From contig NZ_NISU01000001.1 of assembly GCF_002335805.1 (NCBI RefSeq), positions 2,612,079-2,676,078 on the forward strand: a stretch of DNA of 64,000 bases, in the 5' to 3' direction. Numbering within the stretch: the stretch's first letter is position 1; every line of letters starts with the position of its first letter. The translations under genes and the position numbers were made by a program. Below the pieces are notes generated by a model, which worked only from the letters and a program-made list of their open reading frames with translations, did not search any database and was not told where the DNA came from. Origin of the DNA: Bacillus sp. FJAT-45350. GTDB lineage: Bacteria > Bacillota > Bacilli > Bacillales > NISU01. Shown here in pieces: positions 26,788 through 36,347 of the stretch.

Positions 26788-27561
26788 CTACTTCTCAACT
26801 TTTAAACTTAACGTACCCAGCTGGTCATAATGTACCTCAATGTTATCACCTTCAAATACACTAACAGCTTCTGTAATTCCCCCTACTAGAATGACCATAC
26901 CAGGTTGAAGTGTAAGGTTACTTCTACTTAGCATTTTTGTCAGTTCAACTACAGACCTAACAGGATGATTTAAGACAGCTGATCCAACACCTGATTGTAC
27001 TTTTTCTCCATTTCGATACATATCAACCACCACTTTATCCCAAGATGTATGATACGGAGAGAAGGCTTGGTCTCCTAATATAAACTTCGTAGATGATGCG
27101 TTATCTGCCACTACATCTACTAATGTAAATGAAAAGTTTTTATAGCGACTGTCAATCACTTCTAACGCTGGAACTACACACTCAGTAGCTAACCAGACAT
27201 CACGTGGTGTGACGTTTTCCCCACCTAACTCTTTTTTTAATACAAAAGCAAATTCCGGTTCTACTCTCGGATGAATCAATCCGTCTAAATGTAAAACTGG
27301 CTCAGAAAGTTCCATAGAAGCGGTAAGCCTTCCATAAATCGCCTCTTCTACACCTACGGAAACTTGTTTTGCTTTACTTGTTAATCCCATTTTCCAACCA
27401 ATTAAACGATCACCACGTTTAATCGCTTCTTCTATTGATAGCCTTTGTATATCATAAGCATCCTCTACAGTTAGATTAGGATTAGTAATTGTAATTTTAT
27501 CTAGTTCCTCACCTTGTTGATAGTGATAGTCAAGCTGTTTTGCTAATTCTTGTAAACTCAT
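26788..27561 (-). CDS. 4-oxalocrotonate decarboxylase
   Basis: 257 residues of the hydratase/decarboxylase (FAH-like) family. I assign the decarboxylase (XylI/DmpH) role because VIDSRYKNFSFTLVDVVADN and GWKMGLTSKAKQ match that branch; the paralogue at 29541 has the hydratase version. The metal-ligand glutamates lie in HPRVEPEFAFVLKKEL. The reaction converts 2-oxohex-3-enedioate to 2-oxopent-4-enoate and CO2, usually in complex with the hydratase. GGAGG precedes the ATG. Confidence 0.85.
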   Translation of the reverse strand: MSLQELAKQLDYHYQQGEELDKITITNPNLTVEDAYDIQRLSIEEAIKRGDRLIGWKMGLTSKAKQVSVGVEEAIYGRLTASMELSEPVLHLDGLIHPRVEPEFAFVLKKELGGENVTPRDVWLATECVVPALEVIDSRYKNFSFTLVDVVADNASSTKFILGDQAFSPYHTSWDKVVVDMYRNGEKVQSGVGSAVLNHPVRSVVELTKMLSRSNLTLQPGMVILVGGITEAVSVFEGDNIEVHYDQLGTLSLKVEK

Positions 27562-27573
27562 AATATCATCCTC

Positions 27574-28593
27574 CTAGACTTTCATTCCTTGTTTTTGAGC
27601 TATCTCACTTGCTACGTCGATAATCATATCTTCCTGGCCACCTACTACTTTTCGTTTCCCTAGCTCTACAAGAATATCTCTTGGATCCAGTTGGAAGCGC
27701 TCAGCAGCTCGGTAAGCATGGAGTAAGAAACTAGAGTATACGCCAGCATATCCTAATACGAGGCTTCCCTTTGTGATTTCTTGAGGTTTTGGTAGAAGTG
27801 GTGCTGCTATGTCTTCAGCTGCATCCATTATTTTGTAGGTATCCACACCAGTCTGAATTCCCATTCTATCCAGTACAGCTACCAACACTTCTGTTTGAGT
27901 ATTCCCCGCACCAGCCCCTAAACAACGAAGACTACCATCTATACGAGTTGCTCCTTCTTCAATCGCTACTAATGTATTTGCCATTGCTAGAGACAAGTTA
28001 TTATGACCATGAAAGCCTATATCGCACTTGAGGTTTTCCCGAAGTGCACGAATTCTCTCTCTCACCTGATGCGGCAAGAGTGTTCCTGCAGAATCGACAA
28101 CATAGACTGTATCAGCCCCATAACCTTCCATTAGCTTTGCCTGGTGCACTAACGTTTCGATAGGAGCCATATGTGCCATCATCAAAAATCCAACAGTCTC
28201 CATACCTAGCTCCTTAGCAACAGAAAGATGCTGTCTAGATACATCAGCCTCTGTTACGTGAGTTGCTATTCTTGCCATTTTAGCTCCTAAATTAGACGCT
28301 TCTTTTAAATTTTCCACTGTCCCTATTCCAGGTAGTAATAGAACAGCTATTTTACTATGTTTACAAACTGAAACTGCTGCATCAATTAATTCCATTTCAT
28401 TTACAGCAGATTGGCCATATTGTAAAGAAGAACCCCCTAATCCATCTCCATGTGCAACTTCAATATAAGGTACATTAGCTTTATCCAAAGCCTTTGCCAT
28501 TTCAACTACTTGTTCCGTAGTATATTGATGAGCAATGGCATGACTTCCGTCTCTTAGTGCTACCTCGGTAATAAATATGTCACGTTCGGCCAT
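27574..28593 (-). CDS. 4-hydroxy-2-oxovalerate aldolase
   Basis: 339 residues. A DRE-TIM type aldolase: EVALRDGSHAIAHQ near the start holds the catalytic Arg and Asp, GFHGHNNLSLAMAN the metal-binding HxH, and the C-terminal communication domain ends VVGGQEDMIIDVA. It splits 4-hydroxy-2-oxovalerate into pyruvate and acetaldehyde, and channels the aldehyde to the acylating dehydrogenase encoded 25 bp upstream. Equivalent to DmpG, MhpE or BphI. GGAAGGGG precedes the ATG. Confidence 0.95.
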   Translation of the reverse strand: MAERDIFITEVALRDGSHAIAHQYTTEQVVEMAKALDKANVPYIEVAHGDGLGGSSLQYGQSAVNEMELIDAAVSVCKHSKIAVLLLPGIGTVENLKEASNLGAKMARIATHVTEADVSRQHLSVAKELGMETVGFLMMAHMAPIETLVHQAKLMEGYGADTVYVVDSAGTLLPHQVRERIRALRENLKCDIGFHGHNNLSLAMANTLVAIEEGATRIDGSLRCLGAGAGNTQTEVLVAVLDRMGIQTGVDTYKIMDAAEDIAAPLLPKPQEITKGSLVLGYAGVYSSFLLHAYRAAERFQLDPRDILVELGKRKVVGGQEDMIIDVASEIAQKQGMKV

Positions 28594-28618
28594 AGTTTTT
28601 ACCCCTTCCTTTCTGTCC

Positions 28619-29515
28619 TTACGTCGTTTTTATCGATTTTGTTTTTGTAATTTTATGCGTTGCTAATTCTTCAGCTACCTTAACTGCTGATGCTGTCATA
28701 ATATCTAAGTTTCCTGAATAGTTTGGCAGGTAATCCCCCACTCCTTCAACCTCTAGGAAAACTGTTACTTTATCACCATCAAAGATAGGCTCTGTGCGTA
28801 ATCGGTAGCCCGGAACATATTCAGACACTGCCTTTACCATATGTTCAATGGATTTTATAATTCCTTCCTTATTAAGTGTTCCTTTCTGTACATGACAATA
28901 GACTGTATCCCGCATTAAAATAGGAGGCTCAGCTGGGTTTAAAATAATAATGGCTTTTCCTTTTTGGGCGCCACCTAATTCTTCAATACCGCGAGCTGTT
29001 GTTACTGTAAATTCATCAATATTGGCTCTAGTACCAGGACCGGCACTTTTACTTGCAATCGTTGCCACAATCTCGGCATATTCTACCGAGCTGACTTTAT
29101 TAACAGCATGAACAATAGGAATTGTTGCTTGCCCACCACATGTAATCATATTTACAACTTGTTCATCCTTGTGAGCACCTAAATTTACAGGAGGCACAAC
29201 AAATGGCCCAATAGCAGCTGGTGTTAAATCAATAATTGTTTTTCCCGTCCCTTTTAATGACTCAACATGATGATAATGTGCTTTAGCAGATGTTGCATCA
29301 AATAATATATCAGCCAATTCTTGACGCTCTAAGAAGCCCTCTATTCCATTAACAATGACGTGATGACCATAAGCCTTTGCTCTTCGTATCCCGTCTGACT
29401 GAGGATCGATACCAATCATCACTGACATTTCTAAAAGCTTTGAGCGCTGTAATTTAAGCATTAAATCGGTTCCTATGTTCCCGGAGCCAATTATACCTAC
29501 TTTCAATTTCTTCAT
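28619..29515 (-). CDS. Acetaldehyde dehydrogenase (acylating)
   Basis: 298 residues. It starts [18 protein letters not shown], the NAD-binding Rossmann motif, and carries the catalytic cysteine in [37 protein letters not shown] is the family signature. It oxidises acetaldehyde with CoA to acetyl-CoA as the partner of the aldolase, the DmpF/MhpF type. GGGAG precedes the ATG. It is the last chemical step of the pathway. Confidence 0.95.
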   Translation of the reverse strand: MKKLKVGIIGSGNIGTDLMLKLQRSKLLEMSVMIGIDPQSDGIRRAKAYGHHVIVNGIEGFLERQELADILFDATSAKAHYHHVESLKGTGKTIIDLTPAAIGPFVVPPVNLGAHKDEQVVNMITCGGQATIPIVHAVNKVSSVEYAEIVATIASKSAGPGTRANIDEFTVTTARGIEELGGAQKGKAIIILNPAEPPILMRDTVYCHVQKGTLNKEGIIKSIEHMVKAVSEYVPGYRLRTEPIFDGDKVTVFLEVEGVGDYLPNYSGNLDIMTASAVKVAEELATHKITKTKSIKTT

Positions 29516-29540
29516 ATAAAGTACTCCCTTCTTATTTTAC

Positions 29541-30326
29541 TCATGGGACAAAACGGACACTTACTTCTCCTAATACATCAATTTTTGCCTTAAAATACTG
29601 TCCAGGCTCCGCGTCGACAGCAGCTGATAATGCTCCAGAAAGTATCACTTCTCCTGGGTTTAGTGAGATGTCAAACTCTGATAGCTTATTTGCAAGCCAA
29701 GCGACACAATTAGCAGGGTGACCTAGTGCTGCTGCACCTGTACCTGTATTTATGAGTTCGTTATCTTTATAAAACTCCATATGTACTGCAGCCAAGTCAA
29801 CTTGGTCCACACTTACAGGAGTATTTCCAAGAACGTACAATCCTGAAGAAGCATTATCAGCAATCGTATCTGACAACTTAATTTTCCAATCTGTTATGCG
29901 ACTATCAACAATTTCTAGAGCTGGAAGTACAAAATCAGTAGCCTGTAAGACATCTTCAACAGTAACATTTGGCCCTTTTAACTCATCTTTTAGAACAAAT
30001 GCTACTTCCGCCTCTACTTTCGGCTGCATTACTCGTTGAAACGGAATATCTCCACCATTTTGAATGACCATACTATCAAGCAAATGACCATAATCAGGCT
30101 CCCCTACCCCTAATAGTTGTTGCATTGCTAATGAGGTAAGTCCAATCTTTTTTCCAACAATTCGTTGACCATCGTTTACCTTTTGTTTTATAGTCTCCAA
30201 TTGAACTTGATACGCATCTCTTGGTGTTAAGTTAGGCTCTAGCTCTGTTAACGGCTGGATTCCTTCCCTTGACTCTTCAGCTTTTAATAAATACTGTGAA
30301 AGCTCTATAGTTCTCGTCATTAGCAT
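29541..30326 (-). CDS. 2-oxopent-4-enoate hydratase
   Basis: 261 residues from the ATG at 30326, 8 bases after GGAAAGG; a GTG at 30335 is also possible. The branch signature IVDSRITDWKIKLSDTIADN is that of the XylJ/DmpE/MhpD hydratase, unlike the decarboxylase paralogue at 26788. Acid ligands for magnesium lie in QPKVEAEVAFVLKDEL. It adds water to 2-oxopent-4-enoate to give 4-hydroxy-2-oxovalerate. It lies between the semialdehyde dehydrogenase and acetaldehyde dehydrogenase genes with gaps near 25 bp. Confidence 0.87.
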   Translation of the reverse strand: MLMTRTIELSQYLLKAEESREGIQPLTELEPNLTPRDAYQVQLETIKQKVNDGQRIVGKKIGLTSLAMQQLLGVGEPDYGHLLDSMVIQNGGDIPFQRVMQPKVEAEVAFVLKDELKGPNVTVEDVLQATDFVLPALEIVDSRITDWKIKLSDTIADNASSGLYVLGNTPVSVDQVDLAAVHMEFYKDNELINTGTGAAALGHPANCVAWLANKLSEFDISLNPGEVILSGALSAAVDAEPGQYFKAKIDVLGEVSVRFVP

Positions 30327-30351
30327 GTAAGCCACCTTTCCTTTTAACCTT

Positions 30352-31827
30352 TTACAATTTAATCGTTACATTTGATAATTCACTGTAAAATTCAAAGCTA
30401 TGGTGACCACCCTCACGCCCTAAACCACTTTGTTTCATTCCTCCAAAAGGAGTGCGTAAATCACGTAAATACCACGTATTCACCCATATAATACCTGCTT
30501 CAATTTGATGCGCAACACGATGTGCTCTTCGTAAATCATTTGTCCATATTGAAGTCCCTAGTCCATAATGAGTATCGTTCGCTTGTTCAATGACCTCTTC
30601 CTCTGTATCAAAAGGAAGCACGGTTACAACAGGACCAAAAATCTCTTCTCGTACGCACCTTGAGTCCTTATCTAAACCTGTAATTATAGTAGGTGAAATA
30701 AAGTAACCTTTATCTATTCCTTCAGGACGACCTCCACCAGTTAAAATTGCACCACCATCTTCTTTAGCAAGTTCAATATAATAATTTACACGCTCATAAT
30801 GCTCCTTGCTAATAACAGCACCTACTTTGGTACCCTCTTGAAAAGGATCTCCTACTTGAAGTTCTTTTGTACGACTGACGAACTTTTCAACAAATGTTTC
30901 ATAAACTGCGCTTTCAACGTAAATACGAGAGCCACAAAGGCACACTTCCCCTTGATTCATAAAACTTGATTTTAACGTTGTATCAATAACTTCATCTAGG
31001 TCCGAGTCAGCGAATATAATATTGGGATTTTTCCCGCCTAATTCATAAGACAATTTCTTTAACGTTGGTGCGGCAGCTTTCATAATCGCTGTACCTGTTT
31101 TTGTTTCCCCAGTGAACGTAATTGCATCAACATCAGGGTGTTCTGTTAATGCAGCACCAGCAGCATCAGCGCCAAATCCATGTACTAGATTTATTACTCC
31201 ATCAGGAACGCCAGCCTCTTTACAAATCTCAGCTAAAACAGTTGCTGTCATTGGTGTCCACTCTGCAGGCTTCATTACTGCAGTATTACCAGCAGCAAGA
31301 CAAGGAGCTAACTTCCACGACAGTAAAAGTAATGGTAAATTCCACGGATTAATCATTCCTACAACACCAACAGGACGACGTAAAGAATAATGAATAGCTT
31401 TATCGTCTTGTTGGTATGCCTCTGTACCCATAGATGTAAGGTAATCAGCAAAAAAGTAGAAGTTATAAGCTGAACGAGTAATATCCATCTCAAGTGCTAG
31501 CTCATATGGCTTTCCAGTATCATAGGATTCAAGTGTCGCTAATTCTTCCTTTCTCTCTAAAATCCCATCCCCAATTCGACGTAATAAATTTGAGCGTTCC
31601 ATCGATGTAAGGTGCTTCCATGGTCCCTTTAAAGCTTTCTTTGCTGCTGCAACAGCTAAATCAATTTCTTCCTTTCCTCCCTCAGCAACCGTCCCTATCA
31701 CTTCTTCTGTAGCCGGATTGATATTTTCAAAGGTTTTTAAACTTGTAGAATCTATATAATCTCCATTAATAAAATGGCGGCAATCGATTGGTTCTATTTT
31801 CTTTAGGTTTGATTCCTTCAATTTCAT
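30352..31827 (-). CDS. 2-aminomuconate 6-semialdehyde dehydrogenase
   Basis: 491 residues, an NAD-dependent aldehyde dehydrogenase: NPWNLPLLLLSWKLAPCLAA, TFTGETKTG, catalytic Glu in YELGGKNPNI, Cys in NQGEVCLCGSRI, and [13 protein letters not shown]. The NPATEEVIGTVAEGG start and NTWYLRDLRTPFGG end match the 2-hydroxymuconic/2-aminomuconic semialdehyde dehydrogenase branch (XylG, AmnC, NbaE). With ACMS decarboxylase and a RidA-type deaminase upstream, the aminomuconate form is the likely substrate. GGAGGG precedes the ATG; the gap to the upstream gene is 132 bp, the largest inside the lower pathway. Confidence 0.9.
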   Translation of the reverse strand: MKLKESNLKKIEPIDCRHFINGDYIDSTSLKTFENINPATEEVIGTVAEGGKEEIDLAVAAAKKALKGPWKHLTSMERSNLLRRIGDGILERKEELATLESYDTGKPYELALEMDITRSAYNFYFFADYLTSMGTEAYQQDDKAIHYSLRRPVGVVGMINPWNLPLLLLSWKLAPCLAAGNTAVMKPAEWTPMTATVLAEICKEAGVPDGVINLVHGFGADAAGAALTEHPDVDAITFTGETKTGTAIMKAAAPTLKKLSYELGGKNPNIIFADSDLDEVIDTTLKSSFMNQGEVCLCGSRIYVESAVYETFVEKFVSRTKELQVGDPFQEGTKVGAVISKEHYERVNYYIELAKEDGGAILTGGGRPEGIDKGYFISPTIITGLDKDSRCVREEIFGPVVTVLPFDTEEEVIEQANDTHYGLGTSIWTNDLRRAHRVAHQIEAGIIWVNTWYLRDLRTPFGGMKQSGLGREGGHHSFEFYSELSNVTIKL

Positions 31828-31959
31828 AATTAGCCCTCCTAATAGGTTTATTTAAGATGTCCTTAATCAACAGAGTGGAAGCGATAACCTAGTAATTGGT
31901 GACATACAGTTTGCATGCCACCATTTATTGGCCAGTATGTTATTAATAAAAGAACGAAT

Positions 31960-32424
31960 TTACTCTTCCTCTACCTCAACAACCATCTCAATTTCAATTG
32001 CGGTATTGTTAGGTAACTGAGCCATCCCTACAGCGGATCTGGCATGCTTACCTTTCTCACCAAACACTTCTACCAAAAGGTCAGAAGCCCCATTCATAAC
32101 CTTTGGTTGCGCCGTAAAATCTTCTGTACTATTGACAAATCCAAGAATTTTAACGACTCTCTTTACTTTTCTTAGATCCCCAAGTTCGCTTTTAAGTACA
32201 TTTAATAGATTTATCATCGACTGTCTTGACGCTCGATAGCCTGTTTCAATATCTAGTTCGCGACCAAGCTTTCCATGAAATTCATCTACCCCTTGACCCG
32301 ATGTAAAGATTAAGTTCCCTACTCTCACATGACTAACATAATTTCCAACAACTTTTCTTACAGGGGCCAATTCAATTCCCAAGCTTAGTAGTTTCTCCTC
32401 TGGAGTCATTAACTTTTGATCCAA
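31960..32424 (-). CDS. RidA family 2-aminomuconate deaminase
   Basis: 154 residues of the YjgF/YER057c/RidA family with family segments VGNLIFTSGQGVDEF, KRVVKILGFVNSTEDF and ARSAVGMAQLPNNTAIEIEM, the last holding the substrate-binding Arg. Some members of this family (AmnD, NbaF) deaminate 2-aminomuconate to 4-oxalocrotonate, releasing ammonia, which is just the step needed between the flanking enzymes. Start appears to be TTG at 32424, with AGGAG 8 bases upstream. The reading overlaps the end of the decarboxylase gene by 53 bp. Simple enamine-deaminase housekeeping is an alternative, less likely in this context. Confidence 0.83.
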   Translation of the reverse strand: MDQKLMTPEEKLLSLGIELAPVRKVVGNYVSHVRVGNLIFTSGQGVDEFHGKLGRELDIETGYRASRQSMINLLNVLKSELGDLRKVKRVVKILGFVNSTEDFTAQPKVMNGASDLLVEVFGEKGKHARSAVGMAQLPNNTAIEIEMVVEVEEE

Positions 32425-33427
32425 TTTCCATTCTCCTCTCCTTGATATTTAAGAACCGAAGTGCATTTTCTCCAAGCATTAATCTCTTATGTTGTTCTGT
32501 TATATCTTGCATCTCATCGATCACTTTACCAGGTGGAATCTCACGTAATAAAAATGGATAATCAGACCCCATCACGATTTTATCTATTCCGAATCTATCA
32601 ATTAAGTATTTAGTATTGAGTGGATCATAATTTAAAGAATCGAAGTAAAAATTATTTACATAATGACTTGGAGGCTTTGTGGTTAAACGTAAGTGAGGCC
32701 ATACTTCCCACCCCTTATCAAGTCTCGGTAGAATATATGGAAAGGAGCCTCCAGCATGAGCAAAGCACACCTTTAGGTTTGGAAACTTTTCCATTACTCC
32801 GCTCCAGACTAGACTCGCTGCCGCTAAAGCAGTCTCACTTGGCATCCCAATTGTATACATGAAGTTATGTCTAGGTGTCCGGTCTTTTGCCATTGTCTCC
32901 CATGGGTGAATAAATAGTGGTACACCCCAATATTCTGCCATCTTAAAAAATTCTACTAACTCCGGTGAATCTAAGTTGTTACCATTTACATTCGTTCCAA
33001 TTTCAATACCTGCTAGATTTAGCTCGTGCATACAACGGTCCATCTCTTTAATAGCAGCTTCACTATCTTGTAGCGGTACCGTCCCTAAGCCTACAAAACG
33101 ATCCGGATGTTCTTTGACAGTCTCAGCAATAAAGTCATTTTGAATTTTAGACATAACCACAGCTTCTTCAATAGGAGCCCAGTACGAAAATGTTACAGGA
33201 ATTGGGGATAAGACTTGAATATCTACTCCCTCACGATCCATGTCTTTAATTCTTTTATGTGAACACCAAACTTGGTCTGTTACTTCACGAAACACCTTTC
33301 CACCAACCATAATATTTGCACCACATGTACACGTTTGATTGAGAACAGGCCATTTTTCTTGCCCATACTTTTCAGTAAAATTAGGCAAATCAGGAGGAAT
33401 TATATGAGTGTGAAAATCTACTCGCAT
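32372..33427 (-). CDS. 2-amino-3-carboxymuconate 6-semialdehyde decarboxylase
   Basis: 351 residues of the ACMSD amidohydrolase family. RVDFHTHIIPP carries the HxH zinc site, FAHAGGSFPYILPR a further His, and MGSDYPF the catalytic Asp near the C-terminus. It removes CO2 from the ring-opening product to give 2-aminomuconate 6-semialdehyde (NbaD type). I start at the ATG at 33427, which overlaps the end of the dioxygenase gene by 10 bp and has GTGGGGG ahead. The last 20 residues extend past the usual end of the family and run over the start of the deaminase gene. Confidence 0.9.
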   Translation of the reverse strand: MRVDFHTHIIPPDLPNFTEKYGQEKWPVLNQTCTCGANIMVGGKVFREVTDQVWCSHKRIKDMDREGVDIQVLSPIPVTFSYWAPIEEAVVMSKIQNDFIAETVKEHPDRFVGLGTVPLQDSEAAIKEMDRCMHELNLAGIEIGTNVNGNNLDSPELVEFFKMAEYWGVPLFIHPWETMAKDRTPRHNFMYTIGMPSETALAAASLVWSGVMEKFPNLKVCFAHAGGSFPYILPRLDKGWEVWPHLRLTTKPPSHYVNNFYFDSLNYDPLNTKYLIDRFGIDKIVMGSDYPFLLREIPPGKVIDEMQDITEQHKRLMLGENALRFLNIKERRMEIGSKVNDSRGETTKLGN

Positions 33428-33957
33428 TTCCAAACCCCCACTTCTTCTGGCATTACATGAGCACAATGTGGACATGTTCTTAATTTTTCACTTCCGTTAA
33501 ATTCTTCAATCGCTTGTTTTACTTGTGTTTCAATATTAGTTAACTGCACCGTTACGCGATGCATTTCATTGTTGCATTCATCACAAAACCAAACAAAATC
33601 TTCCAGCTCACCTTTATCTCTTTTTCGCTCTAAGACAATTCCATACGTATCGGCTACACGATGGGGTGAATGTGGAACATTGGCTGGAAGCATAAACATC
33701 TCCCCTTCTTTAACAGTTACCACTTCTCTCTCACCATCTTCATTAATGCACTCTACATAGCAATCTCCCTTAACTTGGTAGAAAAATTCATCTGAAGGAT
33801 CGATGTGAAAATCACGACGACGGTTTGGCCCTCCAAGTAACATTGCAATAAATTCTGAATCCTCCCAGAGCACTTTGTTATTTACAGGTGGCTTTAATAA
33901 ATCCTTATTTTCCTCAATAACCTTCAGTATATTTAGTGAGCGTGACTGTAAAGACAT
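33418..33957 (-). CDS. 3-hydroxyanthranilate 3,4-dioxygenase
   Basis: 179 residues. A cupin extradiol dioxygenase opening 3-hydroxyanthranilate to 2-amino-3-carboxymuconate 6-semialdehyde. Active-site features are RRDFHIDPSDEFFYQVKGD (iron ligands His and Glu, plus substrate Arg) and PANVPHSPHR with the second His. The C-terminus has two Cys pairs, WFCDEC and CPHC, a rubredoxin-like second metal site typical of bacterial NbaC. GGGGG lies 9 bases before the ATG. It is the committed step that identifies the pathway. Confidence 0.95.
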   Translation of the reverse strand: MSLQSRSLNILKVIEENKDLLKPPVNNKVLWEDSEFIAMLLGGPNRRRDFHIDPSDEFFYQVKGDCYVECINEDGEREVVTVKEGEMFMLPANVPHSPHRVADTYGIVLERKRDKGELEDFVWFCDECNNEMHRVTVQLTNIETQVKQAIEEFNGSEKLRTCPHCAHVMPEEVGVWKCE

Positions 33958-34011
33958 TCACAAATTCCCCCTTAAAAAGTATAAACCTATAAAATGTAAG
34001 CGTTGTCATTA

Positions 34012-34761
34012 TTATATCGAATTAATATAGCCTAACTCTTTTGAAATGGACTGCGCTGTTTTCCGTACACTTTGAATAATTGATTGCCTTTCTCTTCCTT
34101 CCATATATGAAATGGGACCAACCAGATTTAATGCAGCTACTGTTTGCCCAGTGTACGAGCGTATTGGAGCCGCAATCCCATATAAACCTAACTCATTCTC
34201 GTTATTACTAACTGAATATCCTTTTTTTCTTATTTCTTCTAGTTCTGTTCTTAGTTTATTTACACATGTAATTGTGTTTGGAGCACGGTGTAGTAAGCCC
34301 TTTGAAATTGTTGGTTGAATATATGATGGGTTAAAGGATAATAAAACTTTCCCCGTACTAGTACAATAAGCCGGCTTTCGAGCACCAACAAATGTTGGAA
34401 CATGAACTGATTGTTTTGACGATACCTTTAAAACAAATCTCACCTCGCCAGCGTCAAACATTCCAATATGAACTGTTCCATTAAATCGTCGAACAAGTTC
34501 TTCCACTATTGGAATAGCTTCACTGTAAATATCTTGCTGATACATGACGTGATTACTCCATTCTAGTAACTTCCAGCCTAATCTATACTTTTTTCTACTA
34601 TCTTGAATAAGAATGCCCTCTTGGCACAAGGTACTGACAAGGTGATGAACAGTACTTACATTCATTCCTAATTTTTCAGCAATCTCCCGGTTTCCTAATA
34701 CTGGTGAATCTGCAGTAAAACAATCCAGAATTTTTGCAACTTTAGTGACAGAGGAAATCAT
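34012..34761 (-). CDS. IclR family transcriptional regulator
   Basis: 249 residues. An N-terminal winged helix (residues 1-65, with LGNREIAEKLGMNVSTVHHL as the HTH) and an IclR effector domain, ending NLVGPISYMEGRERQ. These regulators often sense aromatic acids. It lies between the monooxygenase and dioxygenase genes in the same direction, with a 104-bp gap from the former, so it probably controls this unit. A 17-bp palindrome at 36490 is a good candidate for its site. Activator or repressor cannot be told from sequence. Confidence 0.93.
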   Translation of the reverse strand: MISSVTKVAKILDCFTADSPVLGNREIAEKLGMNVSTVHHLVSTLCQEGILIQDSRKKYRLGWKLLEWSNHVMYQQDIYSEAIPIVEELVRRFNGTVHIGMFDAGEVRFVLKVSSKQSVHVPTFVGARKPAYCTSTGKVLLSFNPSYIQPTISKGLLHRAPNTITCVNKLRTELEEIRKKGYSVSNNENELGLYGIAAPIRSYTGQTVAALNLVGPISYMEGRERQSIIQSVRKTAQSISKELGYINSI

Positions 34762-34865
34762 ATTTTATTGCCCCCTTATTCAACCTCTTCAATTTCATCC
34801 TTTTACTTCCATTCTCCAACCTTCCCCAAAAACCCTTTTACCACTATAAAAATGATATAAAATAT

Positions 34866-36347
34866 TTATTGTTTTGTTAATGGTTTTGATACTTCAGTTG
34901 CTCCATTTAAAGCATCATCAACCATTGAAAACGTTGCTTTTCGTTTGTACTGATTATAGAATATCGCTCTTTTACGAACTGGGTCACCTGTGTAGTATCG
35001 TTCGTATTGTAAAGTACGCTGGCCAAATGCCTCTCCACATAAATCCCATGCTAGTTTAAATAAGCGGACACGTTCTTCCGCAGATACTCCGGCACGGCCT
35101 ACAAAGTATTTATCTAAGTCTCCACGGATTTCAGGATTATCAAAATCAGCACCTGTTGGGGACATTAACAATCCTCCTGCTCCTATAACTTGTATTACCT
35201 CTATTGCTCGTGGATATAATGTTGGTAACAAACCACGAATTGTTTCAAGCGCCGCTGCAGCCGGCCTTACTTCACCGCTTGGCATAACTTCATATTCATT
35301 CTCTGCTGCACTAAGGAGTGAACGGATTGTTTCAACTGACTGGACTAACTCTCCTAAATCGGTTTGTACATTTAAATACCCATCTACTCCAATAGAATCA
35401 GCTAAACGACAGGCTACTTCAACTGCAAAAGCTAATTTAACATAACCACGAACTCCGGATTGGTGAGCTGGCTGTTGAGCAATTCCTGTTTTCGGATAAA
35501 GAAGATTTGCTGCTTCAACATTGTTATATAGGAATACTCTTTCCCACGGGACAAGTACATCATCAAAGGATAAAATTGCATCCATTTCTTCAAACCTTGA
35601 TGCTAACGGATGGTCGAACAATGAACGTTTTCCATCTTGCATCGGCTCACGACATAGGAGACGTAGTCCTGGTGTATCAATTGGGATAGCAAATGCTAAT
35701 GCATACCTTTCATCGCCTGGCTGGAACCCTGGGAATGAATAAATGATGACCTCATCTGTAATCGGCGCAAGAGTAGCCAACATTTTCGCACCCCTAACAA
35801 CAATACCTTCTGATGTCTCCTTCACTGTACCTAAGTGAGTAAATAAATCTTCTTGTTCATATGAAGCTTTACTTCGATCATTTTGTGGATTAATAATTGC
35901 ATGAGTTAAAAATAAATCATTGTCTCGAATATACTTGTAGTAGTTTTGAATATTTTTTGACCAATTTGGATTGTACTTATCTAAAAACCAAGAATTACTT
36001 GCCATAGAAGTAACAACTACATTTAAAAAGTCAGGTGTTCTCCCCATTAATCCAAATGTAGCTCTTGCATATTCTTCGAAAAGTTCTCTACGTGCTTTTA
36101 ATTCCTCTGTAGATTTTGGATTTAAGAAAGCATTGTTCACTCGTTCATTCGTTTCTTCACAAATGTGGGTTAATTTATCCTGATACTCTAGATCATGTTG
36201 CATATCATAGAGTTTAGCAATTTCCTGTATCGGCTGCCGAAAAACATCTTCATTATAAACATCAGTTATTTTTCTACCACCTAACCATACTTCTGGTTTC
36301 CGAGATTTTAACGCGTTTATATACTCTTGACCTGTCCTAATTCCCAT
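34866..36347 (-). CDS. HpaB-type flavin monooxygenase, predicted anthranilate 3-monooxygenase
   Basis: 493 residues from the ATG at 36347 (GGGGG seven bases upstream). It belongs to the 4-hydroxyphenylacetate 3-monooxygenase oxygenase family, acyl-CoA-dehydrogenase fold: [20 protein letters not shown] at the start, the [13 protein letters not shown] segment, [15 protein letters not shown], and [20 protein letters not shown]. Such enzymes hydroxylate aromatics ortho to an existing group using free reduced flavin. The next genes degrade 3-hydroxyanthranilate, so anthranilate 3-hydroxylation (EC 1.14.14.8, known from Geobacillus) is the likely reaction. No reductase is beside it. Hydroxyphenylacetate would not feed this pathway. 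Confidence 0.85.
   Translation of the reverse strand: MGIRTGQEYINALKSRKPEVWLGGRKITDVYNEDVFRQPIQEIAKLYDMQHDLEYQDKLTHICEETNERVNNAFLNPKSTEELKARRELFEEYARATFGLMGRTPDFLNVVVTSMASNSWFLDKYNPNWSKNIQNYYKYIRDNDLFLTHAIINPQNDRSKASYEQEDLFTHLGTVKETSEGIVVRGAKMLATLAPITDEVIIYSFPGFQPGDERYALAFAIPIDTPGLRLLCREPMQDGKRSLFDHPLASRFEEMDAILSFDDVLVPWERVFLYNNVEAANLLYPKTGIAQQPAHQSGVRGYVKLAFAVEVACRLADSIGVDGYLNVQTDLGELVQSVETIRSLLSAAENEYEVMPSGEVRPAAAALETIRGLLPTLYPRAIEVIQVIGAGGLLMSPTGADFDNPEIRGDLDKYFVGRAGVSAEERVRLFKLAWDLCGEAFGQRTLQYERYYTGDPVRKRAIFYNQYKRKATFSMVDDALNGATEVSKPLTKQ

Noticed and set aside
34866..36347. 4-hydroxyphenylacetate 3-monooxygenase as the exact function
   Set aside because: The neighbouring genes degrade 3-hydroxyanthranilate; homoprotocatechuate pathway genes are absent.
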